This document shows positions 43,507-52,027 of a stretch of 64,000 bases of DNA, in pieces (the stretch's first letter is position 1; each line of letters starts with the position of its first letter). Position numbers and translations under genes: made by a program. Below the pieces are notes generated by a model, which did not search any database, had not been told where the DNA came from, and saw nothing but the letters and a program-made list of their open reading frames with translations. This stretch comes from an uncultured Oscillospiraceae bacterium (GTDB lineage Bacteria; Bacillota; Clostridia; Oscillospirales; Oscillospiraceae): positions 37,173 through 101,172 of the forward strand of contig CAJUSE010000003.1 in NCBI GenBank assembly GCA_910588975.1, given 5' to 3'.

Positions 43507-43832
43507 GCGAGATCGCCTATAACGTTCTGAACAATCAATTCCTTCTGGACCTCGGCGCATGGCTGGGTCTCCCCCTCTCCATCGTCCTGCTGATCCTGTT
43601 TTCCCTGAAGGGAAACCGGGATGAGCGAGGCTGGAAGATCATTGGAAAGGCCAGCATCATCACCTTCCTCTACTTTTTCATCGCAGTCAACGCCATTGCA
43701 AGCATCACAGGGAGTGCGCCCTTCTTTTCGGGCACAAATTTCGTTCGCTATGCCAACACCATCCAATGGCTTTACAACAGCGTTATCCTTGTGGAGATCT
43801 CTGCCATCCTGGTTTTGAAGCGCTTTGAGTGA
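43503..43832 (+). CDS. Small membrane protein paired with HTH regulator
   Basis: 109 residues with three transmembrane segments at about 14-36, 48-68 and 84-104. Minimal HTH plus small membrane protein pairs are common in Firmicutes. Function unknown. Confidence 0.8.
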   Translation: MSEIAYNVLNNQFLLDLGAWLGLPLSIVLLILFSLKGNRDERGWKIIGKASIITFLYFFIAVNAIASITGSAPFFSGTNFVRYANTIQWLYNSVILVEISAILVLKRFE

Positions 43833-43841
43833 CCGCCCCCT

Positions 43842-43872
43842 TCACCTGCTTTGTATGGGCAGGTGATTTTTT
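43842..43872 (+). terminator. Terminator
   Basis: TCACCTGC / GCAGGTGA, nine-base loop, then TTTTTT. Confidence 0.8.
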
Positions 43873-43893
43873 GTTTTTATATGTATGAAATAC

Positions 43894-43922
43894 TTGACAT
43901 ATTAAAAGAAATATATTATTCT
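43894..43922 (+). promoter_or_regulatory. Promoter of the gene at 43967
   Basis: TTGACA (43894-43899), 17 bases, TATTCT (43917-43922). Confidence 0.75.
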
Positions 43923-43966
43923 ATGGAAGCCTGCCAACCAGGCAAAGAAAACACGAGGTGAGCAAT

Positions 43967-44266
43967 ATGATCGAGATGATCCTAAAATGTACCATCATCC
44001 TCTCCGCACTGGCATCGGCCTCCTTTTTGCAGCGGCAGTCTCCCCAAAAGGCCCGCAAAATCTATGCCATCACGTTTTTGCTGGTCACTGCCACCTGCAT
44101 CGCCTTCAGTGTTGCCCAGGCTGCCGGTACCGTTGGCCTTCTCCGGGCATCACTGACCTATACCCCCGTTGACCTTCTCTCCCTCCTTGGGGTGGTCTAC
44201 TGGGTGTCCTGGGCCGTATCTAAGGGCGCCATGTTTGACCGAATGATCGGTGAGGAGGGCACCTGA
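43967..44266 (+). CDS. Small membrane protein
   Basis: 99 residues from the ATG at 43967 (GAGGTG upstream; the GTG at 43958 is inside that site). Hydrophobic segments at about 4-20, 30-50 and 64-84. Follows a similar small membrane gene, but with its own promoter. Not recognised. Confidence 0.75.
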   Translation: MIEMILKCTIILSALASASFLQRQSPQKARKIYAITFLLVTATCIAFSVAQAAGTVGLLRASLTYTPVDLLSLLGVVYWVSWAVSKGAMFDRMIGEEGT

Positions 44267-44326
44267 ACGGCAGCGCCCCCATTTCGCCCTGCCTTGCAAG
44301 GGCTCTGCTCAAGTCTCGCTCCATAT

Positions 44327-44361
44327 AAAAACGCCCCGACCCTTCCGGGTCGGGGCGTTTT
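44327..44361. terminator. Bidirectional terminator
   Basis: AAAACGCCCCGACCC / GGGTCGGGGCGTTTT, loop TTCC. Confidence 0.9.
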
Positions 44362-44373
44362 GCCGGGCGGCGC

Positions 44374-44535
44374 TCACTCCACCTCACTGAACTGGTCCTT
44401 GCCCACCCCGCACAGGGGACAGACAAAATCGGCGGGAAGATCCTCCCACTTGGTGCCCGGGGCAATGCCCTGGTCAGGCAGACCAGCAGCCTCGTCATAC
44501 ACCCACTGGCACACGTCACAGCGATATTCCTTCAT
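44374..44535 (-). CDS. Rubredoxin
   Basis: 53 residues from the ATG at 44535 (GGAGGAGGTGAG upstream). The four iron ligands are in CDVCQWVYDEAAG and CPLCGVGK, the classic C-x2-C ... C-x2-C. Small cytosolic electron carrier, common in anaerobes for oxygen and peroxide detoxification. Stands alone. Confidence 0.96.
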   Translation of the reverse strand: MKEYRCDVCQWVYDEAAGLPDQGIAPGTKWEDLPADFVCPLCGVGKDQFSEVE

Positions 44536-44618
44536 TGGCTCACCTCCTCCAGCAGTGATATTTCTACGTCCCATGATGGCACGAAATATAGCCTTTTATA
44601 CATAGATGCCCGGGCACC

Positions 44619-46262
44619 TCACACATCCAGGCAGCTCCCCCCAATGAACTCCCGTAAAATGGAGTTATTGGGAATACCGACGCTGTCCACACCGATGAAG
44701 TAGTCTAAAAACTTCAGCAGCCGCCTGGCCTCCTCATATTCCGGACACTCCCGGGGAACAGAGAAAAGCAGGGGGACGGCGTAGAGCTTCAAGGCCGCCA
44801 GTTCATAGATCAGTGCCGAGTTGAACATGGCGTCGGCCTGCTCCTGATAAGGGAAGATATTCCTCTCCTCCCCCCGGCGTACCGAGGGCCACCGGGCGAT
44901 GGTATCCCGGGGGGCATGGCCCCGGGTCCGGGCGTCCCGGACGATGCGCCGCAGCAGCCGGCCGTCGGTGGTGGGGATGCGGTTGTGCTCGTCAATATTC
45001 AGCTGGGTCAGGGCGGAAATATAGATTTTGAACTTGCTCTCCTTGGGCAGGGCGTAGGACAGAGCATCATTGAGACAGTGGATGCCCTCAATGACCAGAA
45101 TGTCCTCCGGCCCCAGCTTCAGCCTATCTCCCCGGTACTCCCGCTTGCCCTTCTGGAAGTTGTAGTAGGGCAGCTCCACCTCCTCCCCCCGGAGCAGGGC
45201 GGTCATGTCGGCGTTAAATTGCTCGATGTCCATGCTCTGAAGGGACTCAAAGTCATAGTTGCCGTTCTCGTCCCTGGGGGAGCGCTCCCGGTCCACAAAG
45301 TAGTTGTCCACCTCGATGGGGTGGGGCTTGTGGCCCAGCCCCTCCAACTGGATAGACAGCCGGTGGGAAAAGGTGGTCTTGCCCGAGGAGGAGGGCCCGG
45401 CGATCATGACCAGCTTCACGTCCTTGCGCTGGTCGATCTGGGCGGCGATCTCGGCGATCTTCTTCTCCTGATAGGCCTCCTGAATGAGAATGAGGTGCCC
45501 CAGCTTCCCCTGGGCGATGACCTCGTTGAGCTCGCCGGCGTTCTCCACCCCCACCCGCTCGCCCCAGAGGGTGGAGTCCCACAGGGTGGAAAAGAGCTTC
45601 TCTCTGGGCTGGAACTGGCCCGGCTCCTCCGGCTGGGGCAGCACCAGCATGAAGCCTGACCGGTAGAGCTGCAGGTCGAACCGCTTGAGCAGGCCGGTGC
45701 GCTCCACCATGTCGCCGTAGTAGTAGTCCTCAAAGGAGTCCATATTGTAAATGTTCACACTGGAGACCAGCCGGTAGCGGAACAGCTTTTCCTTGTCGTA
45801 CATTTTGTGGCGGCGGAACATCTCCATGGCCTCCTCGGTGGCCATGGTCCGCTTCCGGATGGGGATGTTCTGGCGGACATACTCCTCCATCTGCTCCTTC
45901 ACCCGGCCCACCAGGGCCTCATCCAACGTGAAGTCCCCCCGGGGCTCCACAAACAGGCCGTTGCCAATAGAGAAATGGACGGTGACCTTCTCCACCCGCT
46001 TTGCCCCCACCACATGGTAGAATGCCTTGAGCATAAGCATGACGGCGCTGCGCTGATAGGCGGCGGCGCCGGGGGTCTGGGCGGCGGTGATAAACTCCAG
46101 GGTGCAGGGGCGGATGCGCCGGTGGGTTTCCTCCGGCTTTCCGTTGACCCGCACCAGCAAAATATCCTCCGGGTATTGGCCCTGGTAGTCCCGGACTACG
46201 TCGCTCCAGGCGGCGTTGTCGGGATATTCCCTTGTCTGATCGTGAATGACGAGCTGGACCAT
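44619..46262 (-). CDS. Uridine kinase-like protein with ThrRS-like N-terminus
   Basis: 547 residues from the ATG at 46262 (GGGAGGGG upstream). The N-terminal about 60 residues look like a TGS domain, and about 70-240 resemble the threonyl-tRNA synthetase second additional domain (YHVVGAKRVEKVTVHFSIGN). The C-terminal part is a phosphoribulokinase/uridine kinase: P-loop GPSSSGKTT (289-297), VDNYFVDRERSP and VIEGIHCLN. This TGS-SAD-kinase build is widespread in Clostridia, with nucleoside kinase activity assumed. Confidence 0.9.
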   Translation of the reverse strand: MVQLVIHDQTREYPDNAAWSDVVRDYQGQYPEDILLVRVNGKPEETHRRIRPCTLEFITAAQTPGAAAYQRSAVMLMLKAFYHVVGAKRVEKVTVHFSIGNGLFVEPRGDFTLDEALVGRVKEQMEEYVRQNIPIRKRTMATEEAMEMFRRHKMYDKEKLFRYRLVSSVNIYNMDSFEDYYYGDMVERTGLLKRFDLQLYRSGFMLVLPQPEEPGQFQPREKLFSTLWDSTLWGERVGVENAGELNEVIAQGKLGHLILIQEAYQEKKIAEIAAQIDQRKDVKLVMIAGPSSSGKTTFSHRLSIQLEGLGHKPHPIEVDNYFVDRERSPRDENGNYDFESLQSMDIEQFNADMTALLRGEEVELPYYNFQKGKREYRGDRLKLGPEDILVIEGIHCLNDALSYALPKESKFKIYISALTQLNIDEHNRIPTTDGRLLRRIVRDARTRGHAPRDTIARWPSVRRGEERNIFPYQEQADAMFNSALIYELAALKLYAVPLLFSVPRECPEYEEARRLLKFLDYFIGVDSVGIPNNSILREFIGGSCLDV

Positions 46263-46605
46263 GATATCCCCTCCCGCAGTATGGCTATGCCAGACCGGCA
46301 TACAGATATTCTGCTCTTATTATATTGCGAAATACCTACTGCGTCAAGAAAGGGCTTTTCGCTGCAACAAGAAGCCTGCTCGCCATAATGGTGTTTACCC
46401 CAAAAGCCAACAAAAGTCGCCTCATCAACAATGAGGCGACTTTCTCCGGCCTATCAGTACTTATTATATTTGAAGAGCACCCCATACCAAAATCCGATTG
46501 TGACCCCGAACAAAAAGCGAAGCATTCTCAAAGGCAGCAACAGCAAACTTTTCAATTTTGTCCCTCCCCTTTGTCATATATTTCTTCTGGCATAAATAGC
46601 TCTGC
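46263..46605. other. Intergenic stretch with a hairpin
   Basis: 343 bases, no gene supported. Only the hairpin at 46413-46443 stands out. Confidence 0.6.
46413..46443. terminator. Terminator hairpin
   Basis: AAAGTCGCCTCAT / ATGAGGCGACTTT, loop CAACA; probably ends the DUF2089 transcript. Confidence 0.75.
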
Positions 46606-47373
46606 TCATTCTTCTCGCTCTTTCGGGACAAAGTAGTCCGAGGTCAACTCAACATAGCCCCGGCAGTTTCGAATGATACCCGCCCATTCCAAAACCGCCA
46701 CGACTAAAAAGGATGGATCAAGCCCACTTCCCCCGACCGGAACCTGGAAATAATCATGCAGAATGACACCGGCCACTGTATCTAATCCGCACTTTTCAGA
46801 GCCCAGAGGTGCACGACCAGTCCCCTTTTTGGCCCAACCCTTGTGCGTATTCAAGTAATCAACTACAACATCAAAAATCTCATACTCATGCGTAATCCCA
46901 TGAAGTGCATCGCTTCCGAATTTTTTCCCATCTGCTTCGGCCCAAACCTCATATTCTTTTCCAGAGTATGAGGTAACGATTGCCCTGCCACCGCAACTTT
47001 TCAGCTTACGTTTTACTACATCAGACGCCCTCTGACTATTTTCAGCCACATTCCAACAATTGACATCCATAACCTTGATTTCCTCCTTTTTTTCAGTTGT
47101 GTTAGCTAATAATCCCAGTGTTATCAGAACCTCATTTAACTTCTTTTTCGCTGTGGGATAAGATAATTGTAATTCGTTTTGCACCCGACTCATATTTCCT
47201 TGGCACTTCAAAAAAGCCATCAGAAAATCAACCTGCTTTTCCGACAAAGCATCAAAAGGGGTATGCACAAAATCAAATTTCCCTTTTACTTCAATCCCAC
47301 AATCCGGGCATTCAAAGGCGGCAACTCTTAAACCTGCTCCACAGGCAGGACAGTTTAAATTAGCTTTAGCCAC
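46606..47373 (-). CDS. DUF2089 family protein with long C-terminal extension
   Basis: 255 residues from the GTG at 47373, six bases after GAGGTG. Residues 1-95 are DUF2089: a zinc ribbon (NCPACG ... CPDCG) and an HTH-like segment (SRVQNELQLSYPTAKKKLNEV). The remaining 150 residues (SGKEYEVWAEADGKKFGSDA, VAGVILHDYFQVPVGG, VVAVLEWAGIIRNCRGYVEL) are not a family I recognise. AT-rich, own promoter. A DNA-binding role is likely for the N-terminus. Confidence 0.8.
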   Translation of the reverse strand: MAKANLNCPACGAGLRVAAFECPDCGIEVKGKFDFVHTPFDALSEKQVDFLMAFLKCQGNMSRVQNELQLSYPTAKKKLNEVLITLGLLANTTEKKEEIKVMDVNCWNVAENSQRASDVVKRKLKSCGGRAIVTSYSGKEYEVWAEADGKKFGSDALHGITHEYEIFDVVVDYLNTHKGWAKKGTGRAPLGSEKCGLDTVAGVILHDYFQVPVGGSGLDPSFLVVAVLEWAGIIRNCRGYVELTSDYFVPKEREE

Positions 47374-47393
47374 ATCAATCACCTCGCAAGCAA

Positions 47394-47423
47394 ATTATGT
47401 CATATTTTTTTATATCTTGTCAA
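47394..47423 (-). promoter_or_regulatory. Promoter of the DUF2089 gene
   Basis: Minus strand TTGACA (47418-47423), 18 bases, CATAAT (47394-47399). Confidence 0.7.
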
Positions 47424-47585
47424 GTAGTATTTTAATTTTTTATTTACTTATTTTTGCAGGGGCTAACTTTTCTTCTTTTCTACTTCTTACAATTTTGTAT
47501 AGAAAAAACAGCAAAAGGTCAGCTGCTATGGGAATAAAAGTGACCTTCCCCCAACAGCTGACCTTATAGTCAGTGTATTATTTTT

Positions 47586-48233
47586 TCACCAGATAAAATT
47601 AAACTTTCCTGCCTCGCCGTTGTCGATGAGCAGGTCCTGCCCGGTCATGGAGCGGTTCACCGCCGTCACAAACCACGTCCACTGGGCGATCTCCTCTGCC
47701 GTGGCCCACTTGTGGAGGGTGGTCTCGTTCAGCACCGCCTCCCACAGTTTCGGGTCCTGAATGATGTGGTCATTGAGCTCGGTGATGACCCCGCCGGGGG
47801 ACAGGCTGTTGGCGGTGGCTCCATAGGGGGCCAGCCGGGCGGCCACATTCTTCATGTAGGCCACCATCCCCCCCTTGCTGGCGGCGTACTCGGGGAACTC
47901 GGCTCCGGTGCGGGCGCTGGCCGAGGCCATGAACAGCACACTTTGGATGCCCTCGTGGAAGGCGTACTGTTCGGTGACACGCATGGTCCCCTTCAAATTT
48001 ACCTCAATGTCCCGGCCACTGTCCTGAACGCCAGCGTTGTTCACCAAAATGGCAAGGTCCGGGATGGGGGGCAATTCCCCAGTAAGAATGTCGGTTTGAA
48101 TATGGGTGTAATTCGGGTGCTCCAGCCCGGCGGGCTGAAGGTCCATGCCCACCACCTGGCACCCCCGGTCCAAAAACTCCTTCGCCACCGCCAGGCCAAT
48201 GCCGGCAGAGGAGCCGGTCACAAGGACTTTCAT
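47586..48233 (-). CDS. Short-chain dehydrogenase/reductase in a preQ1-controlled unit
   Basis: 215 residues. Rossmann loop TGSSAGIG (6-13), NNAG (65-68), and the catalytic set Ser104, Tyr116, Lys120 (YAASK). FabG-like but shorter than usual. Its start overlaps the stop of the transporter gene (ATGA), so both are under the preQ1 riboswitch. Substrate unknown; a role in queuosine precursor salvage is inference. Confidence 0.9.
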   Translation of the reverse strand: MKVLVTGSSAGIGLAVAKEFLDRGCQVVGMDLQPAGLEHPNYTHIQTDILTGELPPIPDLAILVNNAGVQDSGRDIEVNLKGTMRVTEQYAFHEGIQSVLFMASASARTGAEFPEYAASKGGMVAYMKNVAARLAPYGATANSLSPGGVITELNDHIIQDPKLWEAVLNETTLHKWATAEEIAQWTWFVTAVNRSMTGQDLLIDNGEAGKFNFIW

Positions 48234-48979
48234 CTTCCCATCTCCTCCTCAAATTTCAGATATGCCGCCCCTACTCCCTGCTCCTGCCAGCGCCGGCACA
48301 CCCGGTAACCCACAGGGGAGAATACCACCTCGCACAGCAGCTCCACCCCCATCCCCGTCAGGGCACAGGTGACGCACTGAAGCAGGCTCCAGCCAAAAAA
48401 GTTGTGGCTGACCACCAGGGCAAAGGTCAGATTGTCCACGAATTGGCCCAGGGCGGTGGACAGGTAGGAGCGCAGGGCGTAGGCCCCAAAGCCCTCCCCC
48501 CTGCCGGGCCGGGTCCGGCCCAGGGCGTAGTTGGCAAAATTATTCACCGCAGCCGACACCAAAAAGGCCAGACTGCTCCCCGCCAGCACATACCAGGTGC
48601 CGCCGAAGGTGTGGTCCAAAGCGGTGTTGATGACCGCCTCGCTGCCGGGCACATAGGACTCCCCCCATGTCCCGGGCAGGGCACTGCCCGCAAAAAAGAC
48701 CAGACAGCACAGCAGATTGAAGCCCAGTGCCATCACCGACAGCCGGGTGGCGGCCCCCGGGCCAAAGCGGCGGGTGAGCATATCCATGCTCAGAAAGCTG
48801 ACCCAGGACACCACAATGCCGCAGTCCAATGCCAGGTAGTCCACCGGCAGGTCAATGCTCTTGTTGGCCAGCAGGTTCATAGCCACCACCGAAAATACAA
48901 AAAGCACCGTCAAAGGGGCGGGCACGCTCTCCAGCAACAGCCGGCACCGGCGGCCCTCCCGCTGCAACATCTCTTTCAT
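48230..48979 (-). CDS. yhhQ: Queuosine precursor transporter (VUT/YhhQ family)
   Basis: 249 residues from the ATG at 48979 (AAGGAGGAG upstream). Six hydrophobic segments; VVAMNLLANKSIDL, DMLTRRFGPGAATRLS and NNFANYALGRT then YLSTALGQFVDNLTF are the VUT-family pattern. E. coli YhhQ imports queuosine precursors. A preQ1-I riboswitch with terminator precedes the gene, which supports this substrate. Confidence 0.88.
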   Translation of the reverse strand: MKEMLQREGRRCRLLLESVPAPLTVLFVFSVVAMNLLANKSIDLPVDYLALDCGIVVSWVSFLSMDMLTRRFGPGAATRLSVMALGFNLLCCLVFFAGSALPGTWGESYVPGSEAVINTALDHTFGGTWYVLAGSSLAFLVSAAVNNFANYALGRTRPGRGEGFGAYALRSYLSTALGQFVDNLTFALVVSHNFFGWSLLQCVTCALTGMGVELLCEVVFSPVGYRVCRRWQEQGVGAAYLKFEEEMGR

Positions 48980-49025
48980 TCTTGTCTCCTCCTTGGCATT
49001 TCTCACCTGGAGGAGACAAACCATG

Positions 49026-49054
49026 ACAATAAAAAATGGGCGCAAAACGCCCAT
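49026..49054 (-). terminator. Riboswitch expression-platform terminator
   Basis: ATGGGCG / CGCCCAT (49036-49054), loop TTTTG on minus, then a six-T run; directly after the aptamer and about 50 bases before the transporter start. Confidence 0.85.
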
Positions 49055-49062
49055 CTGCAAGT

Positions 49063-49102
49063 CCATAGTTTTGTTTTCGGACAGGATGGTTGCGAACTGT
49101 CC
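49063..49102 (-). promoter_or_regulatory. preQ1-I riboswitch aptamer
   Basis: On minus: stem GGACAG / CTGTCC, loop TTCGCAACCATC, A-rich tail GAAAACAAAACTATGG. The loop CCAT can pair with the tail ATGG to make the H-type pseudoknot of preQ1-I. The loop (UUCGCA..AACC) and tail (AACAAAAC) closely resemble the well-studied Thermoanaerobacter aptamer. Ligand binding should turn the transporter off by termination. Confidence 0.85.
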
Positions 49103-49132
49103 CCGCCAGGGCGGTATTTTGTTGTCCTTGCA

Positions 49133-49161
49133 GTTGTACCACAAGAGGACAATTTTGTCAA
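49133..49161 (-). promoter_or_regulatory. Promoter of the preQ1-controlled unit
   Basis: Minus strand TTGACA (49156-49161), 17 bases, TACAAC (49133-49138). Confidence 0.75.
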
Positions 49162-49261
49162 CCCCGCTCGAATTTATCTTGCCACTTCCCCTGCCAACTG
49201 GTAAAATGAGCGCAAGAACATTTGCAGTCCCCCTATTTCATCTAAGAAAGGAGGATCCCCC

Positions 49262-50476
49262 TTGGATCTTCATCAGGTCATGGCCCAGCAGGCCCAGTCC
49301 CAGGAGAGCTTTTACCTTTATGAGGAGGCGGGCATCCTTGCCGCCGCCCGCCGGCTGCGCACCGGCTTTCCCGATGTCAGCTTCCTCTACTCCATCAAGT
49401 GTAACCCCCATCCCCGGGTGGTCAAGGCCCTTTTGGGCCAGGGCTTCGGCGCCGATTCCGCCAGCCTTGGGGAGGTCCTGCTCGCCCGGCAGCTGGGTGC
49501 TGAGCCCGGGCAGATCTTCTACTCCGCCCCAGGCAAGACCGATGCCGACCTGGCCCAGGCCATGGGCCAGTGCATCCTCATTGCCGACAGCCTGGGAGAG
49601 CTCAGGCGGCTGGACACCATCGCCGGCAGGCAGGGGCTCCATCTGGAGGTTGGGGTGCGCATCAACCCCGACTTTTCCTTTGCCGGCGAGGGGGGCGCCC
49701 CCTCCAAGTTCGGCATTGACGAGGAGCAGCTCTACCCCTTCTTCTCGGAAAACACCTGTCCCAATTTGACTGTCACCGGCATCCACGTCCATCTGAAAAG
49801 CCAGGAGCTCAACGCCGGCATCCTGGCCGCCTACTATGGCCGGATGGCCGCCCTGGCCCAGCGGGTAAGCCAAGTTCTAGGCCGGCCCCTGGACTATGTG
49901 AACATGGGCTCGGGCATCGGTATCCAATATACCGAGACTGACATCCCTCTGGACGTGGACGCTCTGGGCCGGGCTGCCCAGCAGGAGCTGGCCGCCTTCC
50001 GCCAGGCCAACCCCGGCACCCGCATCATCATTGAAGTGGGCCGCTACGCCGTAGGAAACCACGGCTTCTACGTCACTCATGTGGTGGACAAAAAGACCTC
50101 CCACGGCAAGACCTATCTCATCCTGAAAAACACCCTCAACGGCTTCCTTCGTCCCTCTCTGGCCCGACTGGTGTGCAAATACGCCGGCGAGACCACCCCG
50201 GCGGGCACCGAGCCTCTGTTCACCGCCCCCGATGCCTTCCAGTTCCGCACCTTGAAGGAGGATGGGCCCCGGGAGAAGGTCAGCCTGGTGGGCAATCTGT
50301 GCACCGCCGCCGACGTCATCGCCGAGGATGTGGATCTGCCCCGGCTGGAGGTGGGGGATGTTGTCTACATCACCAACGCCGGCAGCTACGCCGCCGTCCT
50401 CTCCCCCATGCAGTTCTCCAGCCAGGAGCCGCCCAAGGAGCTGTTTTTGACCCAGGACGGCAAAATTTTAGAGTAA
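49262..50476 (+). CDS. PLP-dependent decarboxylase (fold type III)
   Basis: 404 residues from a TTG, seven bases after AAAGGAGG. PLP lysine Lys46 in YSIKCNPHP, glycine loop NMGSGIGIQYTE, EVGRYAVG, and the C-terminal NLCTAADVIAEDV ... NAGSY. Belongs with diaminopimelate/ornithine decarboxylases, but HGFYVTHVVDKK and NLCTA point to the branch with BtrK- and PvsE-like enzymes. Neither substrate nor a lysine pathway role can be settled. Monocistronic. Confidence 0.88.
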   Translation: MDLHQVMAQQAQSQESFYLYEEAGILAAARRLRTGFPDVSFLYSIKCNPHPRVVKALLGQGFGADSASLGEVLLARQLGAEPGQIFYSAPGKTDADLAQAMGQCILIADSLGELRRLDTIAGRQGLHLEVGVRINPDFSFAGEGGAPSKFGIDEEQLYPFFSENTCPNLTVTGIHVHLKSQELNAGILAAYYGRMAALAQRVSQVLGRPLDYVNMGSGIGIQYTETDIPLDVDALGRAAQQELAAFRQANPGTRIIIEVGRYAVGNHGFYVTHVVDKKTSHGKTYLILKNTLNGFLRPSLARLVCKYAGETTPAGTEPLFTAPDAFQFRTLKEDGPREKVSLVGNLCTAADVIAEDVDLPRLEVGDVVYITNAGSYAAVLSPMQFSSQEPPKELFLTQDGKILE

Positions 50477-50504
50477 AAAGGCGGCAAACCCCCACCAAAA
50501 GCCA

Positions 50505-50547
50505 TAAAAAAGAGAGCTGCGGAGGCCTCCGCAGCTCTCTTTTTTTG
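50505..50547. terminator. Bidirectional terminator
   Basis: Long perfect stem GAGAGCTGCGGAGG / CCTCCGCAGCTCTC flanked by A6 and T7. Confidence 0.92.
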
Positions 50548-50592
50548 CTGTTTTTGTCCAAATACAAGGCCCAAAGGGCGGGGTCACGCCCC

Positions 50593-50656
50593 GATTTTGC
50601 GCCCTTTTTCCCGGTTTTGAGCCGATTTTTGCCGGTTTTTTCCGACTTTTGCCGGC
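50593..50656. other. Phased A-tracts, predicted curved DNA
   Basis: Six T-tracts on plus of 4-6 bases, with centres near 50596.5, 50607, 50616.5, 50628, 50638.5 and 50648.5: an average step of about 10.4 bases, the helical repeat. GC-rich blocks separate them. Lies between converging genes. Confidence 0.65.
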
Positions 50657-50712
50657 TTTATCCCTCCGGTGACATAGGGCAACGGCGAACACCGCCCTTC
50701 TGTGTGTCCGAC

Positions 50713-51720
50713 TTATTCTGCGGTGAAGCGGTACACTGTCCGGCTCCGGAAGGTCTCCCCCGCTTTGACCACGGGGCTGGGAAAGGCGGGCTTGTTGACG
50801 GCATCGGGGAAGTGCTGAGTCTCCAGGCACAGCCCCCCGGTGGGCAGATAGGTCTTGCCCCCCTTGCCGGTGCGTTGGCTCATGGTGCCGGCGGAATAGA
50901 GCTGCACCCCCTCCATGTCGGTCTCCACCGTCATGGTGATGCCCGTCCGGGGACAGGTGACCACAGCGGCGGGCCCGGACCGGGCCGGATCAAGCACAAA
51001 ATTCTGGTCAAAGCCCCCGGTGGGCGCCAGCTCGGGAGCCTTCAGGACATCCCCAAGCCGGGTAGGCCGGCGCAGATCCCAGGGGGTGCCCGCCACCGGC
51101 CGCAGCTCCCCGGTGGGCACGTTGTCCGGCCCGGCGGGGGTGAAGGCCTCGGCGGCCATGGTGATGATATGGTCCTCCACCGTCCCCTCCCCGGCCCCGG
51201 CCAGGTTGAAGTAGGCGTGGTTTGTCAGATTGAACACGGTGTCCGCATCGCTTGTGGCCTTATAGTCGATGGTGAGGGCTCCATCGGCGAGGGTGTAGGT
51301 CACCTCCACCCGGCGGCTACCGGGGAAGCCCCCCTCCCCGTCGGCAGCCTCCATGACGCAGAGAAGGCTGTTCTCCCCCGCCATGGACAGCTTCCATATA
51401 CCGTGGTGAAAGCCCGCCGGGCCGCTGTGGAGGGTGTTTTCCCCCTCGTTGGCAACAAGCCGGCAGGTCTTGCCGCCCAGGGCAAAGGCGGCGGTGCTGA
51501 TGCGGTTGGCATAGGGGCCCACCAGCGCCCCCAATGCCCCGCCCATGGTCCTGTACTCCTCCGGGGTATCGTAGCCCAGGCAGACGTCCACCAGCCTGCC
51601 CGCCCGGTCGGGGACCCGGATGGCCCGGATGGAGCCACCCCAGGGCACGATGTCCACACTGGTCCTGCCGTCTACCAGGCGGTAGAGATATTCCCGGTCA
51701 AAGGGTGTTCTTTGAACCAT
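50713..51720 (-). CDS. galM: Aldose 1-epimerase (mutarotase)
   Basis: 335 residues. GPYANRIS, catalytic His in NLTNHAYFNL and catalytic Glu in LCLETQHFPDA identify GalM, which interconverts alpha and beta galactose to feed GalK. Ribosome binding site AAGGAAGG. Separated from galE by 307 bases holding a rearranged inverted repeat, so possibly its own transcript. Confidence 0.95.
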   Translation of the reverse strand: MVQRTPFDREYLYRLVDGRTSVDIVPWGGSIRAIRVPDRAGRLVDVCLGYDTPEEYRTMGGALGALVGPYANRISTAAFALGGKTCRLVANEGENTLHSGPAGFHHGIWKLSMAGENSLLCVMEAADGEGGFPGSRRVEVTYTLADGALTIDYKATSDADTVFNLTNHAYFNLAGAGEGTVEDHIITMAAEAFTPAGPDNVPTGELRPVAGTPWDLRRPTRLGDVLKAPELAPTGGFDQNFVLDPARSGPAAVVTCPRTGITMTVETDMEGVQLYSAGTMSQRTGKGGKTYLPTGGLCLETQHFPDAVNKPAFPSPVVKAGETFRSRTVYRFTAE

Positions 51721-51807
51721 GCAAATCCTTCCTTTCTTGTCTTGCAGTAGAGCAAAGGGCCTCGCTCTTTATGGGCAGGAGCGGGCGGCCGCAGGCCGGC
51801 CCTGCAG

Positions 51808-52011
51808 CCGGAGCCAAAGTTTGAGCACGGCCGGCCCAAATGCCCCTTTTTCTGCTGCGAGGCTGTGAACTGTGCCCGCAGGGCAAGGGCGGGCTCCGCA
51901 CGCCCCGATACGAAGTTAAAATAATCAAGCTATACTCGCCACGTGGTAAAGAATGTCGCAGAAAAAGAGTCATTTGGCTCCGGCCTCTGCAAGGGGAGCA
52001 TTTGGGCCGGC
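51808..52011. repeat. Shuffled inverted repeat between galE and galM
   Basis: Three arm pairs: CCGGAGCCAAA (51808-51818 with 51973-51983), GCCGGCCCAAATGC (51830-51843 with 51998-52011) and CTTTTTCTGC (51846-51855 with 51958-51967). The order of the right arms is not the simple mirror of the left. No gene in between. Confidence 0.55.
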
Positions 52012-52027
52012 ATCGCCAAGAAACACA

